From: Archangium violaceum
GTDB lineage: Bacteria; Myxococcota; Myxococcia; Myxococcales; Myxococcaceae
Assembly: GCF_016887565.1 (NCBI RefSeq)
Contig: NZ_CP069396.1
Span: forward strand, 10,026,001 to 10,090,000
Direction of reading: 5' to 3'
Length of the DNA stretch: 64,000 nucleotides
Shown here: in pieces, positions 17,433 through 25,856 of the stretch
How positions within the stretch are numbered: the stretch's first letter is position 1
Layout: the number at the start of each line of letters is the position of its first letter
The notes under the pieces: model-generated
Told to the model about the DNA's origin: nothing
The model's database searches: none
The model's input: the letters and a program-made list of their open reading frames with translations, nothing else
Translations under genes and position numbers: made by a program

Positions 17433-18791
17433 ATGGATATGCTGCCAGGCCTCGACACCATGTCCGCCTCGCCCCTCACCTCAGAGCAGGCCCTGGCCCT
17501 CGCGCCGGACTCCTCCTCGGCCTCCGCCGGCCAGAAGCTGGCCACGGAACGCTCGTGGCAGGGACTCGGCCGGGATGAACGCGCGGCCTGGGGCGAGTGC
17601 AAGGGCAGCGCCCTGTACCAGGTGCGCATCGACCTCTCCGACCTCGCCACGAAGTGCACCTGCCCCAGCCGCAAGTTCCCGTGCAAGCACGCCATCGGGC
17701 TCCTGCTGCTCGTCGCGGCGGAGCGTCTCCCCTCGGGACAGCCGCCCACGTGGGTGGAGGAGTGGCTCTCCAAGCGGACCTCCACCGCCGAGCGCAAGGC
17801 GAAGCGTGAGGCCGCCGGAGCCGAGGGCGCCGCCCCCGCCGACCCGGAGGCCCGCGCCAAGCGCACCGCCGAGCGCCATACCCGCGTGCAGCGGGGACTG
17901 GAGGCCCTGTCCCTCTGGATGGAGGACCTGGTGCGCGGCGGCTTCGCCGGGCTCGAGGCGGAGACCGCCATGTGGAACACCCAGGCGGCGCGGCTGGTGG
18001 ATGCACAGGCTCCGGGCCTCGCGTCCCAGGTGCGCCAGCTCGCGGCGCTCCCGGGCAGCGGCCCCGACTGGCCCCGGAAGATGCTCGAGAGACTCGGGCG
18101 CCTCGCGCTCGTCACCGAGGCCTGGCGGAGGATGGACCAGCTCGCGCCTCCCCTCGCGGCGGACCTCCGCTCCGTGGTGGGCATCCCCCTGCGCGAGGAG
18201 GAGGTCGTCGCCCAGGGCGAGCGCCTCGAGGACACCTGGGTCGTCGTCGGCCAGGAGGTCGAGGACACGGAGCGCGTCCGCGCGCAGCGGACGTACCTGC
18301 TCGGAGCCACCTCGGGCCGCACGGCGCTCGTCCTCCAGTTCGCGGCGGGCCCCGGCGCGCGGTTCGCCGAGTCCTTCCTCCCCGGCACCGCCTTCCCGGC
18401 GGAGCTGGTGTACTGGCCAAGCGCCGCGCCCCAACGCGCCCTCGTCCACGAGCGGAAGGGCGACGTCCGTCCCTGGCTGGAGGCCCTGCCCTCGCTCACG
18501 CTCGATGGGCTCTGTCAGCGGTTCGCCGACGAGCTGGCCCGGCAGCCCTTCCGCGAGCGCACGTTGGCGCTGCTCGGGGCGGTGGTACCCGTCGTGGATG
18601 GCAGGCGGCGCTGGTGGCTCCGGGATGCCACCGGCGCGGCCGTCCTCCTCGGCCCGAGCGACCGGTGGCGGCTGCTCGCGCTCTCCGGTGGCCAGCCGCT
18701 CGACGTCTTCGGTGAGTGGGACGGGGAGGAATTCCGGCCCCTGAGCACCCGCGTGGACGGGCGCTTCCTTCCGCTGGGAGGCCTCTCGTGA
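17433..18791 (+). CDS. SWIM zinc-finger protein, first gene of MoxR/VWA operon
   Basis: The 452-residue protein has a SWIM zinc finger (CxCx6CxH: Cys75, Cys77, Cys84, His86 in KCTCPSRKFPCKH) near its N-terminus; the rest is not recognised. SWIM fingers bind DNA or proteins. The start is uncertain: ATG 17433, 17439 or 17460 are in frame and none has a strong ribosome-binding site. Its stop overlaps the next gene as GTGA, and four more genes follow with overlaps: DUF5691, MoxR ATPase, DUF5682 and VWA. The set resembles the Escherichia coli yehL/yehM/yehP/yehQ group in domain content, as I recall it; the cellular role of these systems is not established. Confidence 0.85.
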   Translation: MDMLPGLDTMSASPLTSEQALALAPDSSSASAGQKLATERSWQGLGRDERAAWGECKGSALYQVRIDLSDLATKCTCPSRKFPCKHAIGLLLLVAAERLPSGQPPTWVEEWLSKRTSTAERKAKREAAGAEGAAPADPEARAKRTAERHTRVQRGLEALSLWMEDLVRGGFAGLEAETAMWNTQAARLVDAQAPGLASQVRQLAALPGSGPDWPRKMLERLGRLALVTEAWRRMDQLAPPLAADLRSVVGIPLREEEVVAQGERLEDTWVVVGQEVEDTERVRAQRTYLLGATSGRTALVLQFAAGPGARFAESFLPGTAFPAELVYWPSAAPQRALVHERKGDVRPWLEALPSLTLDGLCQRFADELARQPFRERTLALLGAVVPVVDGRRRWWLRDATGAAVLLGPSDRWRLLALSGGQPLDVFGEWDGEEFRPLSTRVDGRFLPLGGLS

Positions 18792-20296
18792 ACGAGCTCG
18801 ACGCCCTGACACGCCTCGCCACGCTGGGGACCTCCCGCTCTCCGGAGCTCGGGGCCACGGCCGGAGTGGAGGGCCAGGTCCTCCGCGCGCTGGAGGAAGT
18901 CCCCCTGGAGAAGCGCCTCCTGCTCGCGGCGGGGGCGCGCTCGGTGGCGCGGGCCGCGGGACGGAAGCTCGCCCGGCTGGAGACGCGAGGCGACGTGGCC
19001 CCGCCCGACACGCTCCCCGTGTGCCCGCCGCGCGTGAGCGCCGTTCTCACGGAGCTTCTCGTATCTAATGATGTGGAGGTGCTGCGCGAGGCCTTCGAGC
19101 TCCTGGCCCGCGCCCGCCGCCGGCTCCCGCCGGAGCTGCTCCCGCGGGTGCTCGGGCTCAAGGAGCGCGCGCTGCGCGTGGCGGCGGAGCCGGTGCTCGG
19201 CGAGCGCGGCCTGTGGCTCGCCCACCAGAATCCCGAGTGGCGCTCCGACACGGACACCCCAGCAGTCGACCCGGCGGACGCCGAGCGCGTGTGGACGGAA
19301 GGAACGCCCGAGGAGCGGCGCGCGGCGCTCGTCCAGGCGCGGAGCACCGACCCGGCGAAGGCCCGGGCGTGGTTGCAGGCCACGTGGGCCCAGGAGAAGG
19401 CCGAGCACCGCGCCCGGTTCCTGGCCTGCCTCGACGTGGGGCTGTCCCCGGAGGACGAGTCCCTGTTGGAGCTTGGCCGGAAGGACCGCGCGGCCGCGGT
19501 GCGCGAGGTGGCGCGGTATCTGCTGGCCCGACTGCCCGAATCGGCCTTCGCGCGACGCATGCTGGAGCGGGCCCGCGCCGTGCTCACCTGGGAGAAGCCG
19601 GCCACGCTCCGCGTCCATTTCCCGGACAAGTGGGACGCCGAGGCCGAGCGCGACGGCCTGGACAAGCCACCGGCCGGTGTCGGCCAGAGCGAGCACTGGC
19701 TCATCCGCCTCCTCGAGGCCATCCCCCTGAGCACCTGGGAGAGCGGCTTCGAGGCCACACCGGGGCAGCTCGTCGGCGCCGCCGCGCGGACGGACCACGC
19801 CATCGCCCTCACGGAGGGCTGGGCCCAGGCGCTCCGGTTGGGAGTCTCCTCCGCCTGGGCGATGGCCCTGCTCGGCTTCTGGACGCGCTGCGAGTCGAAG
19901 GTGCTCGACGCCGAGCGGGCCCAGACGCTGGCCATCTCCGTCATGGAGCAGCTCCCGCCCGCCGAGCGCGCCGCGCGCACCCTGCGCATCCTCCTGCGCT
20001 CCGAGTCCCTGCCCTCGTTGGACCGGGCCCTCGCGGTGACGTCCGCGCCGTGGCCGGCGGATCTCGGCCATGCCTGGCTCCAGTCCCTGCGCGAGCTGTA
20101 CGACCCGAGCACCCGGGCCACGGCCCTTCTCGGCGCCCTGCGGAAGGCGTCCACCGCCCTGCCGCCGCAGTGCCTGCCCAACGCCGTGGATCCTCTCGTG
20201 CTGCCCTCACCGCTCCAGCGTTGGAACCCGGAGCTGAACCGCTTCCAGCAGACCGTCTCGCTGCGCCGCATCTTGTACGAGGAGTTGAAACCGTGA
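18788..20296 (+). CDS. DUF5691 family protein
   Basis: The start is GTG 18788, whose bases overlap the previous stop (GTGA), giving 502 residues (MNELDALTRLATLGTS). It is Ala/Leu/Arg-rich and predicted to be alpha-helical, with a conserved N-terminal segment (PLEKRLLLAAGARSVARAAG) and repeated helical hairpins (FELLARARRRLPPELLPRVL; LELGRKDRAAAVREVARYLL) suggesting a HEAT-like scaffold. I assign DUF5691 from sequence style and from its place between a SWIM gene and a MoxR gene. Function unknown; a scaffold or client adaptor for the ATPase is a guess from context. Confidence 0.75.
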   Translation: MNELDALTRLATLGTSRSPELGATAGVEGQVLRALEEVPLEKRLLLAAGARSVARAAGRKLARLETRGDVAPPDTLPVCPPRVSAVLTELLVSNDVEVLREAFELLARARRRLPPELLPRVLGLKERALRVAAEPVLGERGLWLAHQNPEWRSDTDTPAVDPADAERVWTEGTPEERRAALVQARSTDPAKARAWLQATWAQEKAEHRARFLACLDVGLSPEDESLLELGRKDRAAAVREVARYLLARLPESAFARRMLERARAVLTWEKPATLRVHFPDKWDAEAERDGLDKPPAGVGQSEHWLIRLLEAIPLSTWESGFEATPGQLVGAAARTDHAIALTEGWAQALRLGVSSAWAMALLGFWTRCESKVLDAERAQTLAISVMEQLPPAERAARTLRILLRSESLPSLDRALAVTSAPWPADLGHAWLQSLRELYDPSTRATALLGALRKASTALPPQCLPNAVDPLVLPSPLQRWNPELNRFQQTVSLRRILYEELKP

Positions 20297-21378
20297 CCGC
20301 TACCGCCCTTCTGCGCCAGCACGCCGAACAGCAGTACGCCGAGGAGCTGGCCGAGCTCGCCAAGGCCGATGACCGCCCGAAGCCCGAGGGCTGGAAGCTC
20401 TCGCCCTGGGCCGTGCGCACCTACCTGCTCGGCGGCCAGCTGCCGAGTGGCTTCAAGGTGGGAGCCAAGTACATCGGCAACGCGCGGCTGGTGGAGATCG
20501 CCGTGGCGACGCTCGCCACGGACCGGGCCCTGCTGCTCTACGGGGTGCCGGGCACCGCGAAGTCGTGGCTGAGCGAGCACCTCGCGGCGGCCATCTGCGG
20601 GGACTCGACGCTGCTGGTGCAGGGCACCGCCGGCACGGACGAGGCGTCCCTGCGCTACGGATGGAACTACGCGCGGCTGCTGGCCGAGGGCCCCTCGGAG
20701 AAGGCCATGGTGCCCAGCCCGGTGATGAGGGCCATGCGCGAGGGCAAGCTGGCGCGCATCGAGGAGCTGACGCGCATGCCGGGCGAGGTGCAGGACGCCC
20801 TGATCACCCTGCTGAGCGAGAAGACGCTGCCCGTGCCCGAGCTGTCCAGCGAGGTGCAGGCCCACGCGGGCTTCAACGTCATCGCCACGGCGAACAACCG
20901 GGACCGGGGCGTGAACGAGCTGTCGAGCGCCCTCTTGCGCCGCTTCAACACGGTGGTGCTCCCGGTGCCCGACTCGCTGGAGCAGGAGGTGGAGATCGTC
21001 GAGAAGCGCGTGGCGGAGCTCGGCCGCACCCTGGCGCTGCCGGCGGAGAAGCCGGCCCTGGAGGAGATCCGCCGGGTGGTCACCCTCTTCCGCGAGCTGC
21101 GGGGCGGCGCGACGACGGACGGCGCGACGAAGCTCAAGACGCCCTCGGGCTCGCTGTCCACGGCGGAGATCATCTCGGTGGTGAACGGCGGCCTGGCCAT
21201 GGCGGGCTACTACGGGGATGGGGTGCTCCGGGCGCCGGACATGGCCGCGGGCCTGACGGGTGCCATCGTGAAGGATCCGGTGCAGGACCGGGTGGTGTGG
21301 CTGGAGTACCTGAAGACGGTGGTGAAGGAGCGCGAGGGCTGGAAGGACCTCTACCGCGCCTGCATGGAGGTGCTGTGA
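20293..21378 (+). CDS. MoxR-family AAA+ ATPase
   Basis: The GTG at 20293 overlaps the previous stop (GTGA), giving a 361-residue ATPase. Walker A is GVPGTAKS (84-91), a MoxR-type variant with Ala before the Lys. The Walker B region is ARIEEL (154-159, Glu-Glu instead of Asp-Glu), sensor 1 is Asn in TANNRD (199-204), and arginine-finger candidates are in LLRRFN. MoxR ATPases usually act with VWA proteins to remodel or insert cofactors into target complexes; a VWA gene ends this operon. Cytoplasmic. The next gene overlaps it by 4 bases. Confidence 0.92.
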   Translation: MTATALLRQHAEQQYAEELAELAKADDRPKPEGWKLSPWAVRTYLLGGQLPSGFKVGAKYIGNARLVEIAVATLATDRALLLYGVPGTAKSWLSEHLAAAICGDSTLLVQGTAGTDEASLRYGWNYARLLAEGPSEKAMVPSPVMRAMREGKLARIEELTRMPGEVQDALITLLSEKTLPVPELSSEVQAHAGFNVIATANNRDRGVNELSSALLRRFNTVVLPVPDSLEQEVEIVEKRVAELGRTLALPAEKPALEEIRRVVTLFRELRGGATTDGATKLKTPSGSLSTAEIISVVNGGLAMAGYYGDGVLRAPDMAAGLTGAIVKDPVQDRVVWLEYLKTVVKEREGWKDLYRACMEVL

Positions 21379-23621
21379 GCGCGGAGGCGGGCGCGTCGGT
21401 GCACGTGCTCGGCGTGCGGCACCACGGCCCGGGGAGCGCGCGCAGCGTCCGGGCCGCGCTCGAGCGGCTCCAACCGGACGTGGTGCTCATCGAAGGCCCG
21501 CCGGACGCGGACGCCCTGCTGCCGCTGGCGGCGCACGCGGAGATGAAGCCGCCCGTGGCGCTGCTCGTCTACTCGGTGGACCACCCGGCGCGGGCCGTCT
21601 TCTATCCGTTCGCCGTCTTCTCGCCGGAGTGGCAGGCCCTCCAGTACGCCCTGGAGCGCACGCTGTCGGTGCGGTTCATCGACCTGCCGCAGATGCACCG
21701 GCTGTCCCCCGAGGACGAGGGCGCCGAGAAGCCCGAGGCCGTGGAGCAACCCGGAACGCCCCGGGCGGATCCGCTCGGAGCGCTCGCGCGTGCCGCGGGC
21801 TACGAGGACGGTGAGCTCTGGTGGGACCACCTCATCGAGCAGCGCCAGAACCCCGAGGGCGTGTTCGAGGCCGTGCTGGAGGCCATGAGCGCCCTGCGCG
21901 AGGGCGAGGGAGAGCTGTCCCCCCACGAGGCCCGGCGCGAGGCCCACATGCGGCGGAGCATCCGCCAGGCGAAGAAGGACGGCTTCCAGCGGATCGCCGT
22001 CGTGTGCGGCGCGTGGCACGCCCCGGCGCTCGTGCAGCAGCGGCCCGCGAAGGAGGACGACGCACTGCTGCGCGGCCTGCCGAAGGCGAAGGTGGCCGCC
22101 ACGTGGATTCCCTGGACGTATGACCGGCTCGGCTGGCGCAGCGGGTACGGCGCGGGCGTGGAGTCGCCGGGGTGGTACGCGCACCTGTGGCTGTCGCCCC
22201 AACGGGCGGTGACGTCGTGGGCGGCGCGCATCGCTCACCTGCTCCGCGACGAGGGGCTGGACGCCTCCTCCGCGAACGTCATCGAGACGGTGCGGCTCGC
22301 CGAGACGCTCGCGGCCCTGCGAGGCCTGTCCTCGGCGGGGCTGGCGGAGCTGAGGGACGCGGCGCTCGCGGTGCTGTGCGGCGGAGACGCGACACCGCTG
22401 GCGCTCGTCCACGAGAAGCTCGAGGTCGGCACCGGGCTGGGCGTGGTTCCCTCCGAGGTGCCCTCGGTCCCGCTCGCCCGGGACCTGGCCGCGCTGCAGA
22501 AGTCGCTGCGCCTGCCGCCCTCCGCCGAGAGCAAGGTGCAGGAGCTGGACCTGCGCAAGGACATGGACCGCGAGCGGAGCCGGCTGCTGCACCGCCTGCG
22601 GCTGCTCGACATCCCCTGGGGCACACCGGAGGAGGACCCCCGGAATTCGACGGGCACCTTCCGCGAGACGTGGCGCCTGAAGTGGGACCCCGAGCTGGCC
22701 GTGCGCGTCGTCGAGGCGAGCCTCTTCGGGAACACGGTGGAGTCGGCGGCGACCTCGCGCGTGGTGACCCGCGCGGCGGAGGCGACCGAGCTCGACACGC
22801 TGACGGCGCTGCTCGACGCGGCCCTGCTCTCGGAGCTGTCCGCCGCCATCGACACCGTGCTGCGCCACGTGCAGGCGCTCTCCACGCGCTCGGCGGACGT
22901 GCCGAAGCTGCTGAACGCATTCCCTGCCCTGGCGCACGCGGTGCGCTACGGCAGCGTCCGCGAGACGCCCACCGGCCCCATCCTCGCCATCGCCGACGGG
23001 CTGTTCGAGCGCATCCTCATCGGCCTGCCCGGGGCGTGCGTCTCGCTGGATGACGAGGCCGCGCACCAGCGCCGGGACCAGCTGCGCGCGATGCATGCCG
23101 CGGTGGCGCTGCTGGAGGGCGGGGAGCGCACGGAGGAGTGGGCCGAGACACTGGGCCAGCTCGTGCACCGGGACGCCGTGCACGGGCTCCTGCGCGGGGC
23201 GGCGCTGCGGCTGGGGGTCGAGCTCGGACGGGTGCGGGACGAGGAGCTGGGGACGCTCTCCCGGAGGGCCCTGTCGCCGGCCGTGCCTCCCGCCGAGGCG
23301 GCGGCGTGGCTGGAGGGGCTCGTGTCGGGGAGCGCGCTGCTGATGCTGCACCGTCAGGACCTCTGGGCGGCGCTGGACGGCTGGCTCGCGAGCCTCACGC
23401 GGGAGTCCTTCGTCGAGCATCTGCCCCTGGTGCGGCGCGCGTTCGCCGACTTCAGCACCGCCGAGCGGCGCGCCATGGGGGAGCGGGTCAAACAGCTCTC
23501 CTCCGCTCCGGCGGGGGGACGAGAGCAGGCGGCCACGGAGGAGCTGGACGCGGAGCGCGTGGCGCGGGTCCTTCCGGTGCTGTCCACCATCCTGGGAGTG
23601 CGAATCCATGAAGTCGCCTGA
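21375..23621 (+). CDS. DUF5682 family protein
   Basis: From GTG 21375 (GTGA overlap) the protein has 748 residues. Its N-terminus, VHVLGVRHHGPGSARS followed by DVVLIEGPPDADALLP, is the recognisable DUF5682 signature and resembles the start of ChaN/TraB/erythromycin-esterase-like domains. Later VCGAWHAPAL supplies another conserved His. The C-terminal half is helical and less conserved. The His/Glu layout suggests a possible metal-dependent hydrolase, but this is inference. It overlaps the VWA gene by 14 bases and is bracketed by MoxR and VWA genes, its usual company. Confidence 0.85.
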   Translation: MSAEAGASVHVLGVRHHGPGSARSVRAALERLQPDVVLIEGPPDADALLPLAAHAEMKPPVALLVYSVDHPARAVFYPFAVFSPEWQALQYALERTLSVRFIDLPQMHRLSPEDEGAEKPEAVEQPGTPRADPLGALARAAGYEDGELWWDHLIEQRQNPEGVFEAVLEAMSALREGEGELSPHEARREAHMRRSIRQAKKDGFQRIAVVCGAWHAPALVQQRPAKEDDALLRGLPKAKVAATWIPWTYDRLGWRSGYGAGVESPGWYAHLWLSPQRAVTSWAARIAHLLRDEGLDASSANVIETVRLAETLAALRGLSSAGLAELRDAALAVLCGGDATPLALVHEKLEVGTGLGVVPSEVPSVPLARDLAALQKSLRLPPSAESKVQELDLRKDMDRERSRLLHRLRLLDIPWGTPEEDPRNSTGTFRETWRLKWDPELAVRVVEASLFGNTVESAATSRVVTRAAEATELDTLTALLDAALLSELSAAIDTVLRHVQALSTRSADVPKLLNAFPALAHAVRYGSVRETPTGPILAIADGLFERILIGLPGACVSLDDEAAHQRRDQLRAMHAAVALLEGGERTEEWAETLGQLVHRDAVHGLLRGAALRLGVELGRVRDEELGTLSRRALSPAVPPAEAAAWLEGLVSGSALLMLHRQDLWAALDGWLASLTRESFVEHLPLVRRAFADFSTAERRAMGERVKQLSSAPAGGREQAATEELDAERVARVLPVLSTILGVRIHEVA

Positions 23622-24759
23622 AGAGGAGCGGCTGGAGCGCTGGAGGCTCGTGCTGGGCGAGCCCGCGCAGTCGACGCTGGGAACGCCCCTGGGCGAGGCG
23701 GAGCTGCGCATGGACCGGGCGCTCTCGGCGCTGTACGACTCCGAGCGCAAGGGAGGCCTGGGAGGCTCCTCGCCGCACGTGACGCGCTGGCTGGGGGACA
23801 TCCGCGAGTACTTCCCGGCCTCGGTGGTGCGCGTGATGCAGGGCGATGCGATGACGCGGCTCGGGCTCACGGAGATGCTGTTGCAGCCGGAGATGCTCGA
23901 GGCGGTGGAGCCGGACGTGTCGCTGGTGGCGACGCTGCTCTCGCTGCGCAAGGTCATCCCGCAGAAGACGAAGGAGACGGCGCGCAAGGTGGTGCGCAGG
24001 GTGGTGGACGACCTGGAGCGGCGCCTGCGAGCGCCCACCGAGCGGGCCGTCCGGGGCGCGCTGTCGAGGTCCTCGCGCACCCGGAGGCCGAGGGCGGGGG
24101 AGATCGACTGGGAGCGGACGCTGCGGGCGAACCTGGGCAACTACCAGCCGGAGCGCAAGGCGGTGGTGGTGGAGAAGCTGGTGGGCCAGGGGCGCAAGCG
24201 CTCGAGCCTGCGAGACGTGGTGCTGTGCATCGACCAGAGCGGCTCGATGGCGGCCTCGGTCGTCTACTCGAGCATCTTCGGGGCGGTGCTCGCCTCGATG
24301 CGTGCGGTGACGACGCGGATGGTGGTCTTCGACACGGCGGTGGTGGACCTGAGCGAGGAGCTGTCGGACCCGGTGGACCTGCTGTTCGGCACGCAGCTGG
24401 GCGGTGGCACGGACATCGACCGGGCGCTCGCGTACTGCCAGCAGCTCGTCACGCGGCCGGCGCAGACGATCCTCGTGCTCATCACGGACCTGTACGAGGG
24501 AGGCAATGCGCAGCGAATGATTCAACGGGCCGCGTCGCTGGTGCGCAGCGGCGTGGTGGTCATCTGCCTGCTGTCGCTGAGCGATCAGGGCACCCCGGCC
24601 TATGACAGCCACAACGCCGCGCAGCTGGCGGCCCTGGGCATCCCCACCTTCGCCTGCACACCGGACCAGTTCCCGGAGTTGATGGCGGCGGCCATTCAAC
24701 GACAGGACATTGGAGCCTGGGCGGCGCGCAACGACATCCAGCTCGCGCGCTCGGGCTGA
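23608..24759 (+). CDS. VWA-domain protein, MoxR partner
   Basis: A 383-residue protein. The N-terminal 195 residues are helical and basic; the C-terminal half is a von Willebrand A domain with a complete MIDAS metal site: DQSGS (Asp209, Ser211, Ser213), Thr268 in GGGTD and Asp294 in LITDLYEGG. VWA proteins of this type bind MoxR ATPases and deliver them to a target complex. Its length is close to E. coli YehP. It starts 14 bases inside the DUF5682 gene and is the last member of the overlapping operon; the methyltransferase gene begins 27 bases downstream and may be read through. Confidence 0.9.
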   Translation: MKSPEEERLERWRLVLGEPAQSTLGTPLGEAELRMDRALSALYDSERKGGLGGSSPHVTRWLGDIREYFPASVVRVMQGDAMTRLGLTEMLLQPEMLEAVEPDVSLVATLLSLRKVIPQKTKETARKVVRRVVDDLERRLRAPTERAVRGALSRSSRTRRPRAGEIDWERTLRANLGNYQPERKAVVVEKLVGQGRKRSSLRDVVLCIDQSGSMAASVVYSSIFGAVLASMRAVTTRMVVFDTAVVDLSEELSDPVDLLFGTQLGGGTDIDRALAYCQQLVTRPAQTILVLITDLYEGGNAQRMIQRAASLVRSGVVVICLLSLSDQGTPAYDSHNAAQLAALGIPTFACTPDQFPELMAAAIQRQDIGAWAARNDIQLARSG

Positions 24760-24786
24760 GCCGGTTGTGCTTTCATCCAACGCCCA

Positions 24787-25695
24787 ATGAGAAAGCACAC
24801 AGCCAGTCGAACAGCGGTGAAGGTGGGCCGAATCCTCGCGATGCTCGCTCGACAGCCCCGGTTCGCGCCACTGCTGCCAAGGGGAGCCGCGGAGGCCTCG
24901 GAGCGGCTCATGAAGCAGGTGGGGCTGCTGAAGCCCTGGATGCTCCAGATTCTCGGCGCGCCCTGGTACGGCCGCCTGATCATCGCCATCGAGGGGCACA
25001 CCCTTCCGGGTATGTCCCTGGAGATCGGGCTGCGCAAGCGCTTCATGGACGATGAGACCCGCGCCGCGCTGGCGGCCGGTACGCGGCAGGTGCTGGTCGT
25101 CGGAGCGGGGCTCGACACGCTGTGCTGGCGGCTGGCTCCCGAGTTCCCGGAGGTCACCTTCGTCGAGGTGGACCACCCGGCCAGCCAGGCGATGAAGCGC
25201 GAGGCGCTCGGCGGCCTGGGGCCCCTGCCCTCCAACCTGCACCTGGCGGAGGCGGACCTGGCCCGCGTCCCCCTGGACGAGGCGCTCTCCCATGTTCCGG
25301 TATGGCGGAAGGAGGCCCCGAGCGTCGTCATCATCGAGGCGGTGCTGATGTACCTGGACACGGCCAGCGTGTCGGCCTTGCTGAAGGCGGTCCACCGGAG
25401 CACCGGGCCCGGGAGCCAGCTGCTCTTCACGTGCGTCCGCAATGACGAGCACGGACGGCTCCAGGCGGGACCGGCCACCCGCTGGGTGACGGAGGTCGGG
25501 CTGCGGCTCGCGGGCGAGCCACTGCTCTGGGACATCCGGGCAGGAGAGCTGGCCTCCTTCATGGAGCGGCACGGCTTCCGGTTGGACGAGTCTCCCGAGC
25601 GGGTGGATCTGCACCGCCGTTACCTGGTACCCGCGGGCATGCCGGAGCAGCCCGTGGGGGGAGTCGAGTTCCCGGCCGCGGCGGAGAAGCGCTGA
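24787..25695 (+). CDS. class I SAM-dependent methyltransferase, LCMT/Ppm1-Tcmp type
   Basis: A 302-residue enzyme with the leucine carboxyl methyltransferase-like fold: motif I VLVVGAGLDTLCWRL (102-116), the acidic loop FVEVDHP (125-131), and EAVLMYLD where this family binds SAM and substrate. Members methylate carboxylates, often on natural products or protein C-termini; this substrate is unknown. A short hydrophobic stretch lies at residues 50-75. It begins 27 bases after the VWA gene and may be co-transcribed, but I see no functional link. Ribosome-binding site weak. Confidence 0.82.
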   Translation: MRKHTASRTAVKVGRILAMLARQPRFAPLLPRGAAEASERLMKQVGLLKPWMLQILGAPWYGRLIIAIEGHTLPGMSLEIGLRKRFMDDETRAALAAGTRQVLVVGAGLDTLCWRLAPEFPEVTFVEVDHPASQAMKREALGGLGPLPSNLHLAEADLARVPLDEALSHVPVWRKEAPSVVIIEAVLMYLDTASVSALLKAVHRSTGPGSQLLFTCVRNDEHGRLQAGPATRWVTEVGLRLAGEPLLWDIRAGELASFMERHGFRLDESPERVDLHRRYLVPAGMPEQPVGGVEFPAAAEKR

Positions 25696-25856
25696 GCGTC
25701 GAAAGCGGCGCACCCAGAGTCGAGAGCCTCACTCACACCGGGTGGGATCGGGCTCCCTCCTGGCGTAGGGCAACGATTTTTCCCACCCCCCGAGGCACTG
25801 GGCAGAGCGCTCCATCGGCCCCACCCTCCCCTCACCAATCCATGGGGAGGTAGGGG

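Noticed and set aside
21351-24140. A 929-codon open frame antisense to the DUF5682 and VWA genes
   Set aside because: High GC3 makes long antisense frames common here; its translation is low-complexity His/Arg/Gln/Val-rich without domains, and the plus-strand genes are clear.
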